A model generated the notes under the pieces. The model was not told the origin of the DNA. It made no database searches and worked only from the letters and a program-made list of their open reading frames with translations. A stretch of DNA of 64,000 bases from positions 1-64,000 of the forward strand of contig CANOTP010000008.1 of the NCBI GenBank assembly GCA_947570135.1, read 5' to 3'. Shown here piece by piece: positions 33,247-45,217 of this stretch (positions are counted from its first letter, which is position 1; each line of letters begins with the position of its first letter). This DNA is from an uncultured Candidatus Melainabacteria bacterium. GTDB lineage: Bacteria; Cyanobacteriota; Vampirovibrionia; Gastranaerophilales; Gastranaerophilaceae. A program made the position numbers and the translations under genes.

Positions 33247-34430
33247 AAAATTTGCTCCATCATTTTTATTATTTCATTGCCCCAAGCATAAGCTAGTAAT
33301 GGAGGAACAGCATCCCCAATTTGTTCGTATTTATCTTGAATTTCTCGATTAAGGTGAGGTATTAGATATGGACCTCCACAAAAATCATAAGAATCAGGGA
33401 ATGATTGTAATCTTGCGCATTCTCTAACTGTTAGTGCTCTATTATATTTTGGATGTACAAATTCATCTAAGCAATGACTTGTAACTGTTGGAGAAGGCTC
33501 ATTATATTTTAATCTATAATTTCTTTTGATAAACATTTTTTTTGGTAATATTTTATGTTTTTGTAAATTTTCTAATTCTTCACCTTTATATCTGTCAAAT
33601 AAGTTTTTTAAACTTTCACCTTGTTTTAATAATGAAAACCTTTTGATTGTATATTCTCTATGATTCATTGGCATGTGATATGTAAGTTGTTTGTTTTCTT
33701 CTCGATTCCAAAATTTATCATTTTTAAGTAATTTTGTGTATACAGAATCTTTTTTTAAGTACTTTTTTGCTTCTTTTTTTGAATTTGGAATAACGTTTGG
33801 TAAATCTTTTATAGCATCTTCAACTGTTACTGCAATATTTGTAGTAGGTGTTGGCGAGGATAATTTTAAGTTTTTGATTCTTGTTGCCAATATGAAAAAT
33901 CTATTTCTCTTTTGAGGTACTCCAAACTGGGATGAATCTAAAATAATTTCTATGTAATTGGAGTAGCCTGCTTGAACTAATTCTTTTTTTATTAAATTTA
34001 CTATCAAGTTATTGTTCTTTTTTGCAACAGTTTTTGTTGTAATTGCAGGAACATTTTCAAATAAAATAAATTTTGCGTTGGTTAGTTTTGCGATTCTTAA
34101 ACCTTCCCTGAATAAAAATTGTCTGTCATCATAAAATGAACGAGAAGTATTTCCCGCAGTTGAAAATGTTTCGCAGGGCATGCCAGATGTTACAATATCA
34201 ACGCCTTCAGTAGGAATAAAATGTAATATTTGTTCATCTGTAACCTTTCTTATGTCAGAATGAATAACTTGAACTTCTGGATGATTTTTTTTATACGTAT
34301 CAACACAACTTTTTATGTATTCAATTGCAAGAATTGTTTTTATTCCAGCGGCATGAAAACCCGTACAAATACCTCCTGGACCGCTAAAACAGTCAATATG
34401 CGTGATGTTACGATTTTTATGCATTTCCAT
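33243..34430 (-). CDS. C5-cytosine DNA methyltransferase
   Basis: 395-aa methyltransferase that protects DNA from the adjacent nuclease. Motif I is DCFSGPGGICTGF (13-25), motif IV GMPCETFS with catalytic C86 (Glu where Gln is more usual), motif VI ENV (125-127), motif VIII QFGVPQKRNRFFILA, a target recognition region in the middle, motif IX RECARLQSFPD and motif X GDAVPP. It is intact and probably active. It starts about 65 bp from the divergent TolC gene. Confidence 0.92.
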   Translation of the reverse strand: MEMHKNRNITHIDCFSGPGGICTGFHAAGIKTILAIEYIKSCVDTYKKNHPEVQVIHSDIRKVTDEQILHFIPTEGVDIVTSGMPCETFSTAGNTSRSFYDDRQFLFREGLRIAKLTNAKFILFENVPAITTKTVAKKNNNLIVNLIKKELVQAGYSNYIEIILDSSQFGVPQKRNRFFILATRIKNLKLSSPTPTTNIAVTVEDAIKDLPNVIPNSKKEAKKYLKKDSVYTKLLKNDKFWNREENKQLTYHMPMNHREYTIKRFSLLKQGESLKNLFDRYKGEELENLQKHKILPKKMFIKRNYRLKYNEPSPTVTSHCLDEFVHPKYNRALTVRECARLQSFPDSYDFCGGPYLIPHLNREIQDKYEQIGDAVPPLLAYAWGNEIIKMMEQIL

Positions 34431-34496
34431 TTTTGTATAATATTATAAATAATATTTTTTTACAAATGTGTAAATTTTATGTTAAAATTTTTATGT

Positions 34497-35762
34497 ATGA
34501 AAAGACTAGTAATAATAATTACCCTGATATTTTTATGTGTTAATCCTGTTTGCGCGACTGTAGTGAACGTTAATTTGGATGAGATGATTAAAATCGGGTT
34601 AGAACGAAATAATGATATTAAAATTAAGCAATTAGAACTTCAGGCGGCAGAAAAGGATATTAAGATTGCAAACAGGCTTCAAAATCCGCAGATTCAATCA
34701 AATGTTGTCATGGGAAATGTTGCGTTAGGTAACTGTTCTCAGGCGGGTGTTGTTTTACCTGTTGAGGTTTTAAAGCGCGGAGTTCGTAAAAAGTCCGCTA
34801 TGGAAGCTTATTCCATAAAAGAAACCGAGTTAAAACAGTTTGTTCATAATTTTAAACTTCAAATTATGAAGGCATATTTTGATGTTTTATACGCGAAATC
34901 CGTATATAAAATTCAACGTGACAGGCTTAATCTTTTCAGTCAATTGGTTCAAATCACAACAGACAGACCCGTAAACTCGGTTTCTTATGAGATTGATAAT
35001 TTAAAAGCTGATATTCAGTATGCAACCCAAAAGATAGAGGTTAATCGTGCCCATTCCGAGTTATTGGCAAAACAATTTGAGCTTAATAAACTTTTGAATA
35101 TCGGGGATGACAGTGTAATGTATGATACTGTTGAGGCTTCATTATTCGGGGATTGGGCTTTTTTAAATATAAAATTGCCAGAATATAAAGAGATAGAAAA
35201 AATTGCGCTTCAATACAGTTACATGATTAAGATAACAGAAGGCAATGTTAAAAAAGCTGATTTGGATTTAACTTTGACAAAAAGAAATCGTGTTCCTGAT
35301 ATTAGTTTAGCGGGGGGATATGCTTGGCAGGCTCACCCGAATACAGATGTTAATTATGGCGGAGCTTTTGTCGGTATGGGAATGGATTTTCCGATTTTAT
35401 ATAACTTTACTCCCGATATTGAAAAAGCTAAGCTATTTTTGATGAAAAATAAAGCCAATAAGCAGGTTTATGAATATCAATTGAAGTATGCGTTGAAAAA
35501 AGATTATAATATTTTCAAATATTCTGCTGAAAATATGGAGTATTCAAAGCAAATTCTTGAGGATTCGAAAAAAATCGTAAAACTTTCAACCGATAACTAT
35601 ATCACAGGTAAAAACACTTATTCCGTTCTGGTTATCAATGAAAGCGCGCACCAAGATGTTTTGGCAATTTATTTGGCTGCAATGTCAAGACATTTTTACT
35701 CTTATCTTGAATTAATGCAAGATATCGGGCATGATATTTTATTGCAGAATGAAGTATTGTAA
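34497..35762 (+). CDS. TolC-family outer-membrane channel protein
   Basis: About 421-aa exported protein. The ATG at 34497 gives a clean signal peptide (MKRLVIIITLIFLCVNPVCA); an ATG 18 nt upstream only adds MLKFLC. The mature part has the two repeated alpha-helical OEP blocks of TolC/efflux outer-membrane factors (NDIKIKQLELQAAEKDIKIA and the second half from about 260). No inner-membrane pump or adaptor is adjacent. The substrate is unknown; a heavy-metal or drug efflux role is usual for the family. Confidence 0.83.
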   Translation: MKRLVIIITLIFLCVNPVCATVVNVNLDEMIKIGLERNNDIKIKQLELQAAEKDIKIANRLQNPQIQSNVVMGNVALGNCSQAGVVLPVEVLKRGVRKKSAMEAYSIKETELKQFVHNFKLQIMKAYFDVLYAKSVYKIQRDRLNLFSQLVQITTDRPVNSVSYEIDNLKADIQYATQKIEVNRAHSELLAKQFELNKLLNIGDDSVMYDTVEASLFGDWAFLNIKLPEYKEIEKIALQYSYMIKITEGNVKKADLDLTLTKRNRVPDISLAGGYAWQAHPNTDVNYGGAFVGMGMDFPILYNFTPDIEKAKLFLMKNKANKQVYEYQLKYALKKDYNIFKYSAENMEYSKQILEDSKKIVKLSTDNYITGKNTYSVLVINESAHQDVLAIYLAAMSRHFYSYLELMQDIGHDILLQNEVL

Positions 35763-35807
35763 AACTTATCAAAATTTGTTATCCTTAAGAAAAAAAGGAG
35801 AGTATGT

Positions 35808-36509
35808 TTGGATAGAGTTAATGCAATATCATCACTAGATTCTGTCAGGATACATCAGGTTCTTGCTTCCGCAAGTCTAACAGACGGTCAGAAGGTTGAA
35901 TTTATTAAGAAAAATTCTTCTCAGATAAAAAGTGTTTTAGAATCGGAAATTACAAAAGATGAATTTAAAATGCTAATGGAATATCGTCCGTTGATTCGTT
36001 TTCGTCCGTTAAAAAATTCGTTTACCAAACAGGGCGATGTTGAACTTTTAGCACAAGCTCTAAATATTAACAAGAAAGATGTAAGAAAGTATATTAATTC
36101 AATAATCGGTTCTAATTTTGAAATTCATAACCGTCAGGAAAAGGATAATATTGAGAGTTCTAAAACTTATGTCTACAGGCATGGTACTAAAGAGCAGGTT
36201 GTAGCATATTTAGAGTATGAGTTATCTGATGTTAAAAATGTTTTGCAATGTCTATATAAAACGTTGGATGAAAACACGGGAGGTTTTGCGGGTTATTTTA
36301 ACCGTCCTATACATCGAATGGATAACAGGACAATGAGAAAGATTTATAACGTAGTTGATAAATCGCTTACAAAAGCAGCAAACGAAGGTCGTATAACCTC
36401 AAAACAGCAGCAGGATGCTGCCGAGTGGGCGCTTGTACGAATTTATCAAATTCAAAATAATTCAAGGTTTATTAGAGCTTGTGATGCTTATCGGGAAATA
36501 ACCGATTGA
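35808..36509 (+). CDS. Hypothetical cytoplasmic protein, TTG start
   Basis: 233-aa soluble protein with no signal peptide or membrane helix; mixed charged helices; no family recognised. A strong AGGAG (35796-35800) lies 7 nt before a TTG at 35808. The only nearby ATG (35804) is out of frame and hits a stop at once, so TTG is the start. The segment DVELLAQALNINKKDVRKYI (about 77-97) resembles a helix-turn-helix, which would allow nucleic-acid binding, but this is weak. It stands alone between TolC and the symporter. Confidence 0.65.
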   Translation: MDRVNAISSLDSVRIHQVLASASLTDGQKVEFIKKNSSQIKSVLESEITKDEFKMLMEYRPLIRFRPLKNSFTKQGDVELLAQALNINKKDVRKYINSIIGSNFEIHNRQEKDNIESSKTYVYRHGTKEQVVAYLEYELSDVKNVLQCLYKTLDENTGGFAGYFNRPIHRMDNRTMRKIYNVVDKSLTKAANEGRITSKQQQDAAEWALVRIYQIQNNSRFIRACDAYREITD

Positions 36510-36589
36510 TATTTTTTGAAAATAGGTGTATAATAAGCAGGTCAACTGACGAGTAGTATAGTAAGAGAAAGAGTTAGAGGATAAACAAA

Positions 36590-37912
36590 ATGAAATTACA
36601 CATGCAGATTCTTATCGCTTTAGGGCTTGGTATCAAGCGAAATTGGCATATTTTCTTTGGAATTATAGCAGGTATATTTGTAGGTATTTTCCTTCATTCG
36701 CATCCGAATGTTTTGGTAGATAATGTTTTAACATTTATCGGGCAGGTATTTATAAGACTTATTCAAATGGTTGTTATACCGCTTGTTGTGTCTGCTATTA
36801 TAATCGGGATTACAAGTGTCGGCGATAATAAACAGCTTGGTAAGTTTGGCTCAAAAATGATTTTATACTACGGGATTTTAACAACTGTTGCCGTTACTAT
36901 CGGTACAACTTTAGCTTTACTTGTAAAGCCCGGTACAGGGGCGGCTCATTATATTGCTGCTAATATCGCATCCGATGTTCAAGCTTCTGTTGCAACCGCA
37001 ATGCAGGAACAGCAGGGAAATATTTTAAATTTATTCTTAAGTTTTATTCCTAATAACCCGTTTGCTGCAATTTCAGCAGGAAATATGGTTCCTATAATCC
37101 TGTTTATTGTTCTTTTTGCGCTTGCACTTGCTAAAGTCGGTGATGTTAACAGACCAATTGTGTCATTTTTTGAATCAGTCTTTGCCGCTACAATGAAGAT
37201 AACCGATTGGATTATGCTGTTTGCGGCTCCTGGTGTATTTGCGCTGACGGCGAGTGCTGTTTCAAGCTTCGGCGGCGGAATCTTTGCGGCAATTTCTAAA
37301 TACTTACTTGTATTATTAGTCGGTTTTGCTCTGCAAATGTTTATTGTTTACCCGTTATTTTTAAGATGTTTTTCAAAAGTATCTGCTGTAATGTTATTCT
37401 CAGCAATTGCAGAAGCTATGATGGTTGCTTTTGGTACTGCAAGTTCATCTGCTACTTTACCTTTAACTATTGCATGTTGTGAAAAAAGAGGTATTTCTCA
37501 TAAAATTTCAAGTTTTGTATTGCCGCTTGGTGCAACATTAAACTTTGACGGAACCGCTTTATTGCAAACAGTTGCTGTTATATTCTTAGCTCAAGCTTAC
37601 GGTGTTCCGCTGACTCCGTTCCTGATTGTTCAAATTGCAATTTTGGCAATTGTAGCATCAAGTACTTGTGCGGGGATCCCGGGCGGCGGTTTGATTACTA
37701 TCGCGTTAATTCTTAACGGTATGGGACTAAGTCCAGAACAGTTGGTTGCAGGTTTTGCGTTCTTATTTACTATCGAAAGAATTACGGATATGTTCAGAAC
37801 AACTTTAAATGTAATGTCAGATACAGTAGTTGCTGCAACTATTGCTGATAATGAAAATGAAATCAATTATGATTTATTAAACAATCCTCAATCTTATGAA
37901 GATATAGCGTAA
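36590..37912 (+). CDS. Dicarboxylate/amino acid:cation symporter (DAACS, GltP/SLC1 family)
   Basis: 440-aa inner-membrane transporter. It shows the family hallmarks: a serine-rich hairpin loop FGTASSSATLPLTIACCE, the NFDGTAL motif (in GATLNFDGTALLQT) and the second hairpin SSTCAGIPGGGL. It moves glutamate, aspartate or C4-dicarboxylates with Na+ or H+. It is monocistronic, with a terminator right after the stop. Confidence 0.93.
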   Translation: MKLHMQILIALGLGIKRNWHIFFGIIAGIFVGIFLHSHPNVLVDNVLTFIGQVFIRLIQMVVIPLVVSAIIIGITSVGDNKQLGKFGSKMILYYGILTTVAVTIGTTLALLVKPGTGAAHYIAANIASDVQASVATAMQEQQGNILNLFLSFIPNNPFAAISAGNMVPIILFIVLFALALAKVGDVNRPIVSFFESVFAATMKITDWIMLFAAPGVFALTASAVSSFGGGIFAAISKYLLVLLVGFALQMFIVYPLFLRCFSKVSAVMLFSAIAEAMMVAFGTASSSATLPLTIACCEKRGISHKISSFVLPLGATLNFDGTALLQTVAVIFLAQAYGVPLTPFLIVQIAILAIVASSTCAGIPGGGLITIALILNGMGLSPEQLVAGFAFLFTIERITDMFRTTLNVMSDTVVAATIADNENEINYDLLNNPQSYEDIA

Positions 37913-37939
37913 GCTTATAAGAATGATCTATATAGCCTT

Positions 37940-37968
37940 AAAAAACGCTCTACATTCGGGCGTTTTTT
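37940..37968 (+). terminator. Terminator after the symporter
   Basis: Stem AAAAAACGCTC / GGGCGTTTTTT with loop TACATTC and a run of T; 27 nt past the stop. Confidence 0.88.
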
Positions 37969-37985
37969 TATGTTAAAATTTAATT

Positions 37986-38882
37986 ATGGATAATATAACT
38001 GATAAAACGGCATCTGCCTTGTTGGGTAAAAAAGTAAGCGGGAGCGATAAGTATGACCCGTCACTTCTTGTTGCGGTACCTCGTTTTGAGAATCGTGAAA
38101 GATACGGAATTGATAATAAAAACTTACCTTTTGGAGGTTTTGATGTTTGGCACGCTTACGAGTTTTCAGTAATGACCGAAAATTCACTTCCCGTGACGCG
38201 TGTTATGAAACTTAAATATAATTGTGACAGCAATTTTATTGTTGAATCTAAATCCTTAAAGCTTTATTTGAATTCTTTTAATATGTCACGATTCGGCAAA
38301 AATATAAAAGAATGTCTCTCCATTTGTAAAACTTTTATTGAAAAAGATTTGAGTGAGAAACTTCAGACAAAAGTTGAAGTGAATTTCTTAGAATATGAAT
38401 CTCGGCGGGTTGATATATTTTCCGAGTTTAAAAATGTTATGGATTTTGTTGATGAATCCGAACTTAGAATTACGCAATTTAAAGAATCTCCTGAACTTTT
38501 ATCTGTTACTGAAGGGGAACCCAAAGAGCATTATCTGATGTTCGATTCTCTGCGTTCAAATTGCAGGGTTACTCATCAACCTGATTTCGGGGATGTATTT
38601 ATTTATTATAAATCTTCAAAAGTAATTGAGTGTGCGTCATTGGTAAAATATTTGGTGTCGTTTCGCTCGGAATATCATTTCCACGAGGAATGCTGCGAGA
38701 TGATTTATAAACGTTTATATGACTTGTTAGATGAGGATGATGAATTATTTGTCTGCGCGCTTTATACTCGCCGTGGTGGGATAGATATCTGCCCTGCTCG
38801 TTGGAGTGATGGGGTAAATATTGAGGATGTCGAACCTTTACTTGATTTGACTGCTTTTGCAAGAAATGGAATCAAACAATAG
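37986..38882 (+). CDS. queF: NADPH-dependent 7-cyano-7-deazaguanine reductase
   Basis: 298-aa bimodular (long, E. coli-type) QueF, which reduces preQ0 to preQ1 in queuosine synthesis. It has ESKSLKLYLNSFN in the N half, then SLRSNCRVTHQPDFGDVFI with the catalytic cysteine, YLVSFRSEYHFHEECCE, and the closing YTRRGGIDICPAR. No other queuosine gene is next to it. Convergent with a pseudopilin gene with a 1-nt gap. Confidence 0.93.
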   Translation: MDNITDKTASALLGKKVSGSDKYDPSLLVAVPRFENRERYGIDNKNLPFGGFDVWHAYEFSVMTENSLPVTRVMKLKYNCDSNFIVESKSLKLYLNSFNMSRFGKNIKECLSICKTFIEKDLSEKLQTKVEVNFLEYESRRVDIFSEFKNVMDFVDESELRITQFKESPELLSVTEGEPKEHYLMFDSLRSNCRVTHQPDFGDVFIYYKSSKVIECASLVKYLVSFRSEYHFHEECCEMIYKRLYDLLDEDDELFVCALYTRRGGIDICPARWSDGVNIEDVEPLLDLTAFARNGIKQ

Positions 38883-38883
38883 T

Positions 38884-39549
38884 TTATTTGATTTTAAGCG
38901 CTGATTTAAAGTAATCCGAATTGTTTTTTGCCTCAACCGCACATCCCAGTCCGCTTGCCCAACCTTTTACTTTCGAATTACAATAATAATTCCCTGAATA
39001 ATTTGTTTTTTGAGCACCCATTGGAACAACTTCGTTATCGGTCATCTGAAAGGCAAACAAATCTATACCTGCTCTATTTGGTGGATTAATATAACCGTTT
39101 AAATCTATAAAGAAGATTACACGTTGATTTGAGCTGGTGGGATTTTCTATAAATAACTGACTTCCGTCAGCCAGAATAAATTGACCGTCATCAAAGTTTT
39201 CCCAAGGTATTTTTGCTGTATTTGGAAGGTTATTATAAAGATTTTTATCTTTACTCAGACAAAGTTTAGAGTTTGAACCATTTCCTTCACAGGATACTGC
39301 ATTATTCATATATGGTTTTATTACTTGCCGAAACATTCCTCCTGAGTATGAAGAGCCGTCAATTGCCACATCATTGGCTTCCATTTGTTTAAATATTTGC
39401 TGTAGAGTTGAATAACTTTTTAAAAATTGTGTTCGGTATCTTTTAGCTTTATATGTTGTAATCAGATTCGGAACAGTAATTGCTGCAACCACCCCGATAA
39501 TCCCCAGAGTTATTAAAACCTCCGCTAATGTAAAACCGAATTTTTTCAT
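38884..39549 (-). CDS. Type IV pseudopilin-like protein (standard leader)
   Basis: 221-aa protein with the short leader MKKFG then FTLAEVLITLGIIGVVAA: cleavage is predicted between G5 and F6, with Glu at +5. This is the standard prepilin peptidase signal. The soluble domain carries FIDLNGYINPPNRAGIDLF, matching the other three pseudopilins in the window. It is exported and presumably forms or caps a pilus or type II secretion-like filament. No assembly ATPase, platform or secretin gene is near, so this is one of several dispersed single pilin genes. Confidence 0.88.
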   Translation of the reverse strand: MKKFGFTLAEVLITLGIIGVVAAITVPNLITTYKAKRYRTQFLKSYSTLQQIFKQMEANDVAIDGSSYSGGMFRQVIKPYMNNAVSCEGNGSNSKLCLSKDKNLYNNLPNTAKIPWENFDDGQFILADGSQLFIENPTSSNQRVIFFIDLNGYINPPNRAGIDLFAFQMTDNEVVPMGAQKTNYSGNYYCNSKVKGWASGLGCAVEAKNNSDYFKSALKIK

Positions 39550-39638
39550 ATCCTAATCTCCATGTTTATAATATAATATTATATAAATTATAATATATCA
39601 TAATTTATTAATCAATATATGATTGATAACATTATGAT

Positions 39639-39863
39639 ATGAAGGATGAAGAATTTCTTAAAGAATTTGGATTAAGGTTAAAGTTTTATCGAATCAAGCA
39701 GGATTATACTCAGGCTCAGCTTGGTGAAGCTGTCGGGATATCCGAACACAGAATAAGCCAAATTGAGAACGGAAAATGTAATTTAACGCTCAAAACCGTT
39801 AATAAGCTCGCAGGAGCGTTAGGGGTCCTGTCAGTAAAGTTTTTTAATTTTGAAGATGTATAA
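39639..39863 (+). CDS. XRE-family helix-turn-helix regulator
   Basis: 74-aa DNA-binding protein consisting of just a HTH_3 domain (RLKFYRIKQDYTQAQLGEAV, then GISEHRISQIENGKCN). There is no sensor domain. Its stop TAA shares its last A with the ATG of the yraN gene, so the two are coupled. It could regulate its own operon or the divergent pseudopilin gene (38884), with which it shares a 90-bp AT-rich region. Confidence 0.85.
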   Translation: MKDEEFLKEFGLRLKFYRIKQDYTQAQLGEAVGISEHRISQIENGKCNLTLKTVNKLAGALGVLSVKFFNFEDV

Positions 39864-40210
39864 TGAGTAATCGTGATTTTGGAAATAAAGGTGAAGATTT
39901 AGCTTGTGAGTACCTAAAAAAGAACGGGTATGAAATATTGGAGCGGAATAAACATTTTTCCAGATATTGCGAAATAGATATTATAGCAAAGGTTAAAAAT
40001 AAAGTTGTATTTGTTGAGGTTAAAACAAGACGTACAAATTCTTGCGGTTCCCCGCTGGAGGCTGTTACAAGATCTAAATATAACAACATAAAAACGGGTG
40101 TTTTGTGTTATTTACAGGAAAACAAAGTAAAAAATTATCAAATTGACGTAATTGGGATTACACTTGAACCTGTTTTGGATATTCAACATTTGAGAAATAT
40201 TTCATTTTAA
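39863..40210 (+). CDS. YraN/UPF0102 family nuclease-like protein
   Basis: 115-aa PD-(D/E)XK-fold protein: FGNKGEDLACEYLKKNGYEI, then EIDIIAKVKNKVVFVEVKTR carrying the candidate active-site Asp, Glu and Lys. UPF0102 proteins are widespread, often near rRNA- and DNA-processing genes; the function is not settled. Translationally coupled to the XRE regulator. Confidence 0.85.
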   Translation: MSNRDFGNKGEDLACEYLKKNGYEILERNKHFSRYCEIDIIAKVKNKVVFVEVKTRRTNSCGSPLEAVTRSKYNNIKTGVLCYLQENKVKNYQIDVIGITLEPVLDIQHLRNISF

Positions 40211-40253
40211 GGAATTTTTATAGTAAAATATTTTCTACAGGGAGGAAATATTT

Positions 40254-43080
<2,827 letters not shown>

Positions 43081-43101
43081 TGGTATAAGGAAAATATAAT
43101 T

Positions 43102-43569
43102 ATGAAAATATTACAGATAGACGGGATAAAAGGTTTAGTTACTGCAGTATTTATGGGAATCTGTCTTTTTGCAGGATTTGTATTATTCCCCGGAATGGTT
43201 GCAATGCATTTTTGGAATAGATATTTGGTGAATTTATATATGTTTCCGCAGCTTAGTATGTTTCAGGGCGTTCTATTGTGGGGAATTGTTGCCGTTTCCT
43301 ATTGCATATTATCTAAAAGCGGGCTTGCGGTATCATTTAAAAGTACTCCCGAGTTGAGTGAAGAAGAACTTGAATCTATTATCAAATCTGCTAAAATATC
43401 TTCAAAAATGAGAATAATGAATAAAATTATGTCTAATGCTGATAAGGTAGAAATCAGCAAGAATAAAAAAGAAGAGAAAGAAACTTCTTATGTTTCATCG
43501 CCAATATCATTAAATAAAGCGGATACTGTCGAGAAAATCGAAGACGAAAAGGTTTCTAATATAAAATAA
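43102..43569 (+). CDS. Hypothetical protein with two membrane helices
   Basis: 155-aa protein with two hydrophobic segments (about 10-33 and 55-73) joined by a short loop. A charged cytoplasmic tail of about 75 residues follows, rich in Lys, Glu and Ser and predicted helical. No family is recognised. It lies 21 nt after ligA and 17 nt before the SIMPL gene, so it is probably in the same transcript. Confidence 0.65.
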   Translation: MKILQIDGIKGLVTAVFMGICLFAGFVLFPGMVAMHFWNRYLVNLYMFPQLSMFQGVLLWGIVAVSYCILSKSGLAVSFKSTPELSEEELESIIKSAKISSKMRIMNKIMSNADKVEISKNKKEEKETSYVSSPISLNKADTVEKIEDEKVSNIK

Positions 43570-43586
43570 CAGATATGGAGGTTATT

Positions 43587-44354
43587 ATGAAAAAGATTAT
43601 TGCAGGTTCAATGCTTGCAGCTATGCTTGTATCTACACCGTTTATGTTTTCACAAGTGAATGCAATAAGTGCGGATAAAGATTCTGACAGAGGCTGGATT
43701 TCAGTATCTTATACGGCAGAAAAAGAGGTTACGCCTGACACTGTAGAGATTTCTATTGCCGTTAAAACGGATGATAAACGTTCTATGCAGGAGGCTGTCA
43801 GAAAAAATAAAGAAATTTCCGATAAGGTTTATGCTTACGTAAAAACTTTTATTAACCCTGAAAATAAAGATTACGTAAAAACTTCTAACTTCTCGGCTTA
43901 TCCCGAATATCAATACAACAGCGGGAAAAGATATCTTGATAAGTATTCCGTGTCTAATAATATTATCGTACACACAAAATACGTAGATAAAATTTCGACT
44001 CTTATTGATAAGTCTTTAGGTTTAGGTGCTACAAATGTAGATAGTTTAAATTTCAGCTTGTCAGAAAAAGATAAAGAGTGCGCAGAACTGTTAAAAACCG
44101 CCGCAACAAATGCAAGAAAAAGAGCCGATCTCGTAGCAGCAGCTTCAGGTTCTGTTGTTACTGGCATTAGAAATATTGACACATCTTGTTCGGTTAACCG
44201 TGCAGGAAATTATAATTTTGCAAGAAATACTTTGATGATGGCTAAATCTGCAGGGGCAATGGAGGATGCAGTAGAGCCCGAATCTTCTCCGAATATTGAA
44301 GCAGGTGTAATAAGAGTTTACTCAAACGTTAATGCAAGTTATTATTTAAAATAA
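43587..44354 (+). CDS. SIMPL-domain (DUF541) periplasmic protein
   Basis: 255-aa exported protein. The signal peptide (1 to about 23, ending QVNA) is followed by the SIMPL/DUF541 domain: SVSYTAEKEVTPDTVEISIAV, the tyrosine-rich middle, and NARKRADLVAAASG near the end. GGAGG sits 5 nt before the ATG at 43587, so the ATG at 43575 is not used. DUF541 proteins (for example E. coli YggE) are linked to oxidative-stress tolerance; the mechanism is unclear. A second, more diverged member lies at 62096. Confidence 0.85.
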   Translation: MKKIIAGSMLAAMLVSTPFMFSQVNAISADKDSDRGWISVSYTAEKEVTPDTVEISIAVKTDDKRSMQEAVRKNKEISDKVYAYVKTFINPENKDYVKTSNFSAYPEYQYNSGKRYLDKYSVSNNIIVHTKYVDKISTLIDKSLGLGATNVDSLNFSLSEKDKECAELLKTAATNARKRADLVAAASGSVVTGIRNIDTSCSVNRAGNYNFARNTLMMAKSAGAMEDAVEPESSPNIEAGVIRVYSNVNASYYLK

Positions 44355-44368
44355 TAAATAAGTTCAAT

Positions 44369-44400
44369 AAAAATCCCTCTTAATTTTAAGAGGGATTTTT
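44369..44400. terminator. Bidirectional terminator between convergent genes
   Basis: 14-bp perfect stem AAAAATCCCTCTTA / TAAGAGGGATTTTT with loop ATTT. The core AAAAATCCCTCT is the same as in the terminator at 7331. Confidence 0.93.
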
Positions 44401-44405
44401 TATTA

Positions 44406-44645
44406 TTAAAGTTTTCTTTTTCCGTTGTTAAGCCAAGGAGCTGATTCTAAGTCGTTAATATTATATTTTAACAAATAATCGCTTCCGTCTTGTGTGTACA
44501 CCTTGTCGGTTGATTTTACGTTACTGACGGGTTTTGTGGCTTGAGTCTTTTTAGCAGGTTTCTTGTTGTATGTGTCTTGTGCCGCACTTGCTATAATCTG
44601 AGTTTGAAACAGTAATAAAGCCATTACAATTACAAATTTTTTCAT
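44406..44645 (-). CDS. Small secreted hypothetical protein
   Basis: 79-aa protein with a signal peptide (1 to about 22, MKKFVIVMALLLFQTQIIASA), then a Lys/Thr/Pro-rich segment and a C-terminal part ending in ESAPWLNNGKRKL. Unknown function. It is 27 nt downstream of apt in the same orientation. Confidence 0.65.
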   Translation of the reverse strand: MKKFVIVMALLLFQTQIIASAAQDTYNKKPAKKTQATKPVSNVKSTDKVYTQDGSDYLLKYNINDLESAPWLNNGKRKL

Positions 44646-44672
44646 TATTTTATCTCCTGATTAGTATATATA

Positions 44673-45206
44673 CTAGTATTGTAACATAGATATTATTTTT
44701 CCGCAATTCTCTAATTTAGCTCGTCCGTTTAAGTCTTCAAGCTCTATTAAGAAAGCTGCACCGACTAAGTTGCCGCCTGCTTTTTTGACAAGTGAGCAAG
44801 CTGCTTTAGCAGTTCCGCCTGTTGCAAGTAAATCATCAACAACAAGAACGTTAGCTCCTTCTTCGATTGCATCTGCGTGAATCTCGATTGAATCTGAACC
44901 GTATTCCAAGTCGTAAGATTCTTTAATCGTATCAGCAGGAAGTTTGTTAGGTTTTCTGATAGGAATAAACCCGCAGTTTAATTTGTAAGCCATAGGCATT
45001 CCGAAGATGAACCCGCGGGATTCAATACCTGCGATGTAGTCTATTTTGTATTCTTTGTAAGCATCGCAAAGGTAATCTACCATAGCGCGCATTGTATCTG
45101 CATCTTTAATCCCTGTTGTTATATCTCGGAAGATTATACCTTTTTTCGGAAAGTCAGGTACAGCTCTGATTTTATCTTTTACGTCTTCAATTGTTAATGT
45201 TGTCAT
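44673..45206 (-). CDS. apt: Adenine phosphoribosyltransferase
   Basis: 177-aa purine-salvage enzyme joining adenine to PRPP to form AMP. It has the PRPP loop VLVVDDLLATGGTA and the FRDIT and GIESRGFIFG motifs. Complete. It follows the glycosyltransferase by 11 nt in the same direction. Confidence 0.95.
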   Translation of the reverse strand: MTTLTIEDVKDKIRAVPDFPKKGIIFRDITTGIKDADTMRAMVDYLCDAYKEYKIDYIAGIESRGFIFGMPMAYKLNCGFIPIRKPNKLPADTIKESYDLEYGSDSIEIHADAIEEGANVLVVDDLLATGGTAKAACSLVKKAGGNLVGAAFLIELEDLNGRAKLENCGKIISMLQY

Positions 45207-45217
45207 TTATATTTCTC

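Noticed and set aside
32168-34478. Integrated mobile island with attachment sites at tRNA-Leu
   Set aside because: No integrase and no second copy of the tRNA 3' end was found before the TolC gene.
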